This document shows, in pieces, positions 62,938 to 64,000 of a stretch of DNA of 64,000 nucleotides; the stretch's first letter is position 1, and every line of letters begins with the position of its first letter. The DNA lies in NCBI GenBank assembly GCA_020637055.1, contig JACJWR010000002.1, positions 248,001-312,000 on the forward strand, read 5' to 3'. Made by a program: the position numbers and the translations under genes. The stretch comes from Actinomycetota bacterium. Its GTDB lineage: Bacteria; Actinomycetota; Actinomycetes; S36-B12; UBA10799. The notes below the pieces were generated by a model that was given only the letters and a program-made list of their open reading frames with translations, did not search any database and was not told the origin of the DNA.

Positions 62938-64000
62938 ATGACGACGACGTTCGAATACGCGGTCCGGACCCGCGAGGGTAAGGTCACCAAGGGCCGCGTC
63001 GAGGGTGACTCCAAGGCGGTCGTGGCCGAAAAACTCAAGGCCATGGGCTACACCCCGGTGTCGCTGGAGGAGGTCAAGACCACCGGCCTCAGCCGGGAGA
63101 TCACACTCGGTGGCCAGAAGCGAGTCAAACTCAAGGATCTCGCGATCCTGTCCCGCCAGTTCTCAACCATGATCAACTCTGGTCTGTCGCTGTTGCGTTC
63201 GCTGAGCATCCTCGAGGAGCAGACGCAGAACTCCCGGCTGGCAGCGGTCATGGGCAAGGTGCGTATCGATGTGGAGGGCGGAGCGTCCCTCAGCGGTGCC
63301 ATGGCCAAGCACCCGGATGTCTTCCCGCCGATCATGGTGCACATGACTCGGGCCGGCGAGGTCGGCGGATTCCTCGATCAGGTGATGAGTCAACTCGCCG
63401 CCAACTTCGAAGCCGAAGTTCGGCTGCGCGGGAAGATCAAGTCGGCGATGACGTATCCGGTGGTGGTCTTCGTCATGGCGATCCTGGCGATGACGGCGAT
63501 GCTGCTCTTCATCGTTCCAGTGTTCGCGTCGATGTTCGAAAGCCTCGGCGGGGAGTTGCCGCTGCCGACCCGGATCCTGGTGTGGATGTCGAGCACGTTG
63601 AAGATCCTCGCCCCGGTGATCGTGGTCCTGCTGCTGGTCTTCTTCTGGTGGTGGCGACGGCACAAGCACGACCAGAAGGTGCGCGACTTCGTCGACCCGC
63701 TGAAGTTGAAAGCGCCGGTGTTCGGACCGCTGGCGCAGAAGATCGCCATCTCGCGATTCACCCGGAACCTTGGAACGATGGTGCACTCCGGCGTGCCCAT
63801 CCTGCAGGCGCTGGACATCACCGGCCAGACAACCGGAAACATCGTGATTGAACGCGCCGTGGCGGATGTGCAGGACTCGGTCCGTCGTGGCGAGCCCCTC
63901 GCCAGGCCGCTTACCCACCACCCCGTTTTCCCGCCGATGGTGGTGCAGATGATGGCCGTGGGCGAGGACACCGGCGCCCTCGACTTGATGCTCGGGAAGA
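62938..64000 (+). CDS. pilC: Type IV pilus inner-membrane platform protein PilC, 3'-truncated
   Basis: The gene runs off the right edge with 354 codons visible. It opens MTTTFEYAVRTREGKVTKGR, the usual GspF/PilC start, followed by two GspF repeats: LKDLAILSRQFSTMINSGL with a following membrane helix (VVVFVMAILAMTAMLLFIVPVF), and the second repeat from IAISRFTRNLGTMVHSGVPI to MVVQMMAVGEDTG. It anchors the PilB/PilT motors. AGGAGAG precedes the ATG. Pilin and prepilin peptidase genes presumably lie beyond the window. Confidence 0.95.
   Translation, partial: MTTTFEYAVRTREGKVTKGRVEGDSKAVVAEKLKAMGYTPVSLEEVKTTGLSREITLGGQKRVKLKDLAILSRQFSTMINSGLSLLRSLSILEEQTQNSRLAAVMGKVRIDVEGGASLSGAMAKHPDVFPPIMVHMTRAGEVGGFLDQVMSQLAANFEAEVRLRGKIKSAMTYPVVVFVMAILAMTAMLLFIVPVFASMFESLGGELPLPTRILVWMSSTLKILAPVIVVLLLVFFWWWRRHKHDQKVRDFVDPLKLKAPVFGPLAQKIAISRFTRNLGTMVHSGVPILQALDITGQTTGNIVIERAVADVQDSVRRGEPLARPLTHHPVFPPMVVQMMAVGEDTGALDLMLGK

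Overview
The window is 64 kb of high-GC actinobacterial chromosome, densely packed and almost entirely housekeeping. Gene order follows mycobacterial and streptomycete chromosomes: ctaB/ctaA, sufR-B-D-C-S-U-T, an ABC-F gene and a small HTH gene; then thrS-HIT-pgsA-patA-pimA-pdxS-pdxT-yebC-ruvCAB-yajC-secD-secF-rel; then hisS, aspS, alaS, ruvX, mltG, aroE. Phosphatidylinositol mannoside genes, a WS/DGAT acyltransferase, a DUF222/HNH gene and a type IV pilus motor cluster fit a free-living actinomycete. I cannot name a genus. The first gene is cut by the left edge and the last by the right edge.

Layout. 1-4274: haem A synthesis (ctaB, ctaA convergent), an ABC-2 exporter and a TMEM175-like channel. 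4343-12516: one tightly overlapping Fe-S assembly operon under its own SufR-type regulator, with a CAAC-N6-GTTG operator at the first gene, running into an ABC-F ATPase. 12517-21210: HTH protein, enoyl-CoA hydratase, ABC exporter, SURF1, dodecin, DUF3099, thioesterase, PfkB kinase, methyltransferase, sirtuin and DUF368. 21284-24423: divergent zur and znuABC around a shared Zur box, closed by a strong hairpin. 24464-29851: the only accessory-looking stretch, with a 52-residue membrane protein, a 440-base stretch without a convincing gene, a DUF222/HNH gene, tRNA-Val(CAC), a PAS-PAS-GGDEF cyclase and an esterase. 29921-39407: thrS, HIT, a degenerate EF-G-like protein, PIM synthesis, PLP synthase and yebC. 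39492-48772: WS/DGAT, Holliday-junction resolution, Sec accessory proteins and Rel. 48783-59772: DUF349, cupin, MBL hydrolase, three aminoacyl-tRNA synthetases, ruvX, mltG and aroE. 59800-64000: pilB, pilT and partial pilC.

Two themes recur. Genes in series overlap by 4 or 8 bases, implying translational coupling. Many genes that head a transcript have a TANNNT-like -10 box 6-8 bases before the start codon and no Shine-Dalgarno sequence, implying leaderless mRNAs. I found no CRISPR array, prophage, transposase or rRNA. The strongest candidates for something new are the pseudo-GTPase derived from EF-G2 (32517-33752), the three-hairpin leader before the small HTH gene (12607-12693), and the regulatory architecture at sufR, zur/znuA and the HNH gene.
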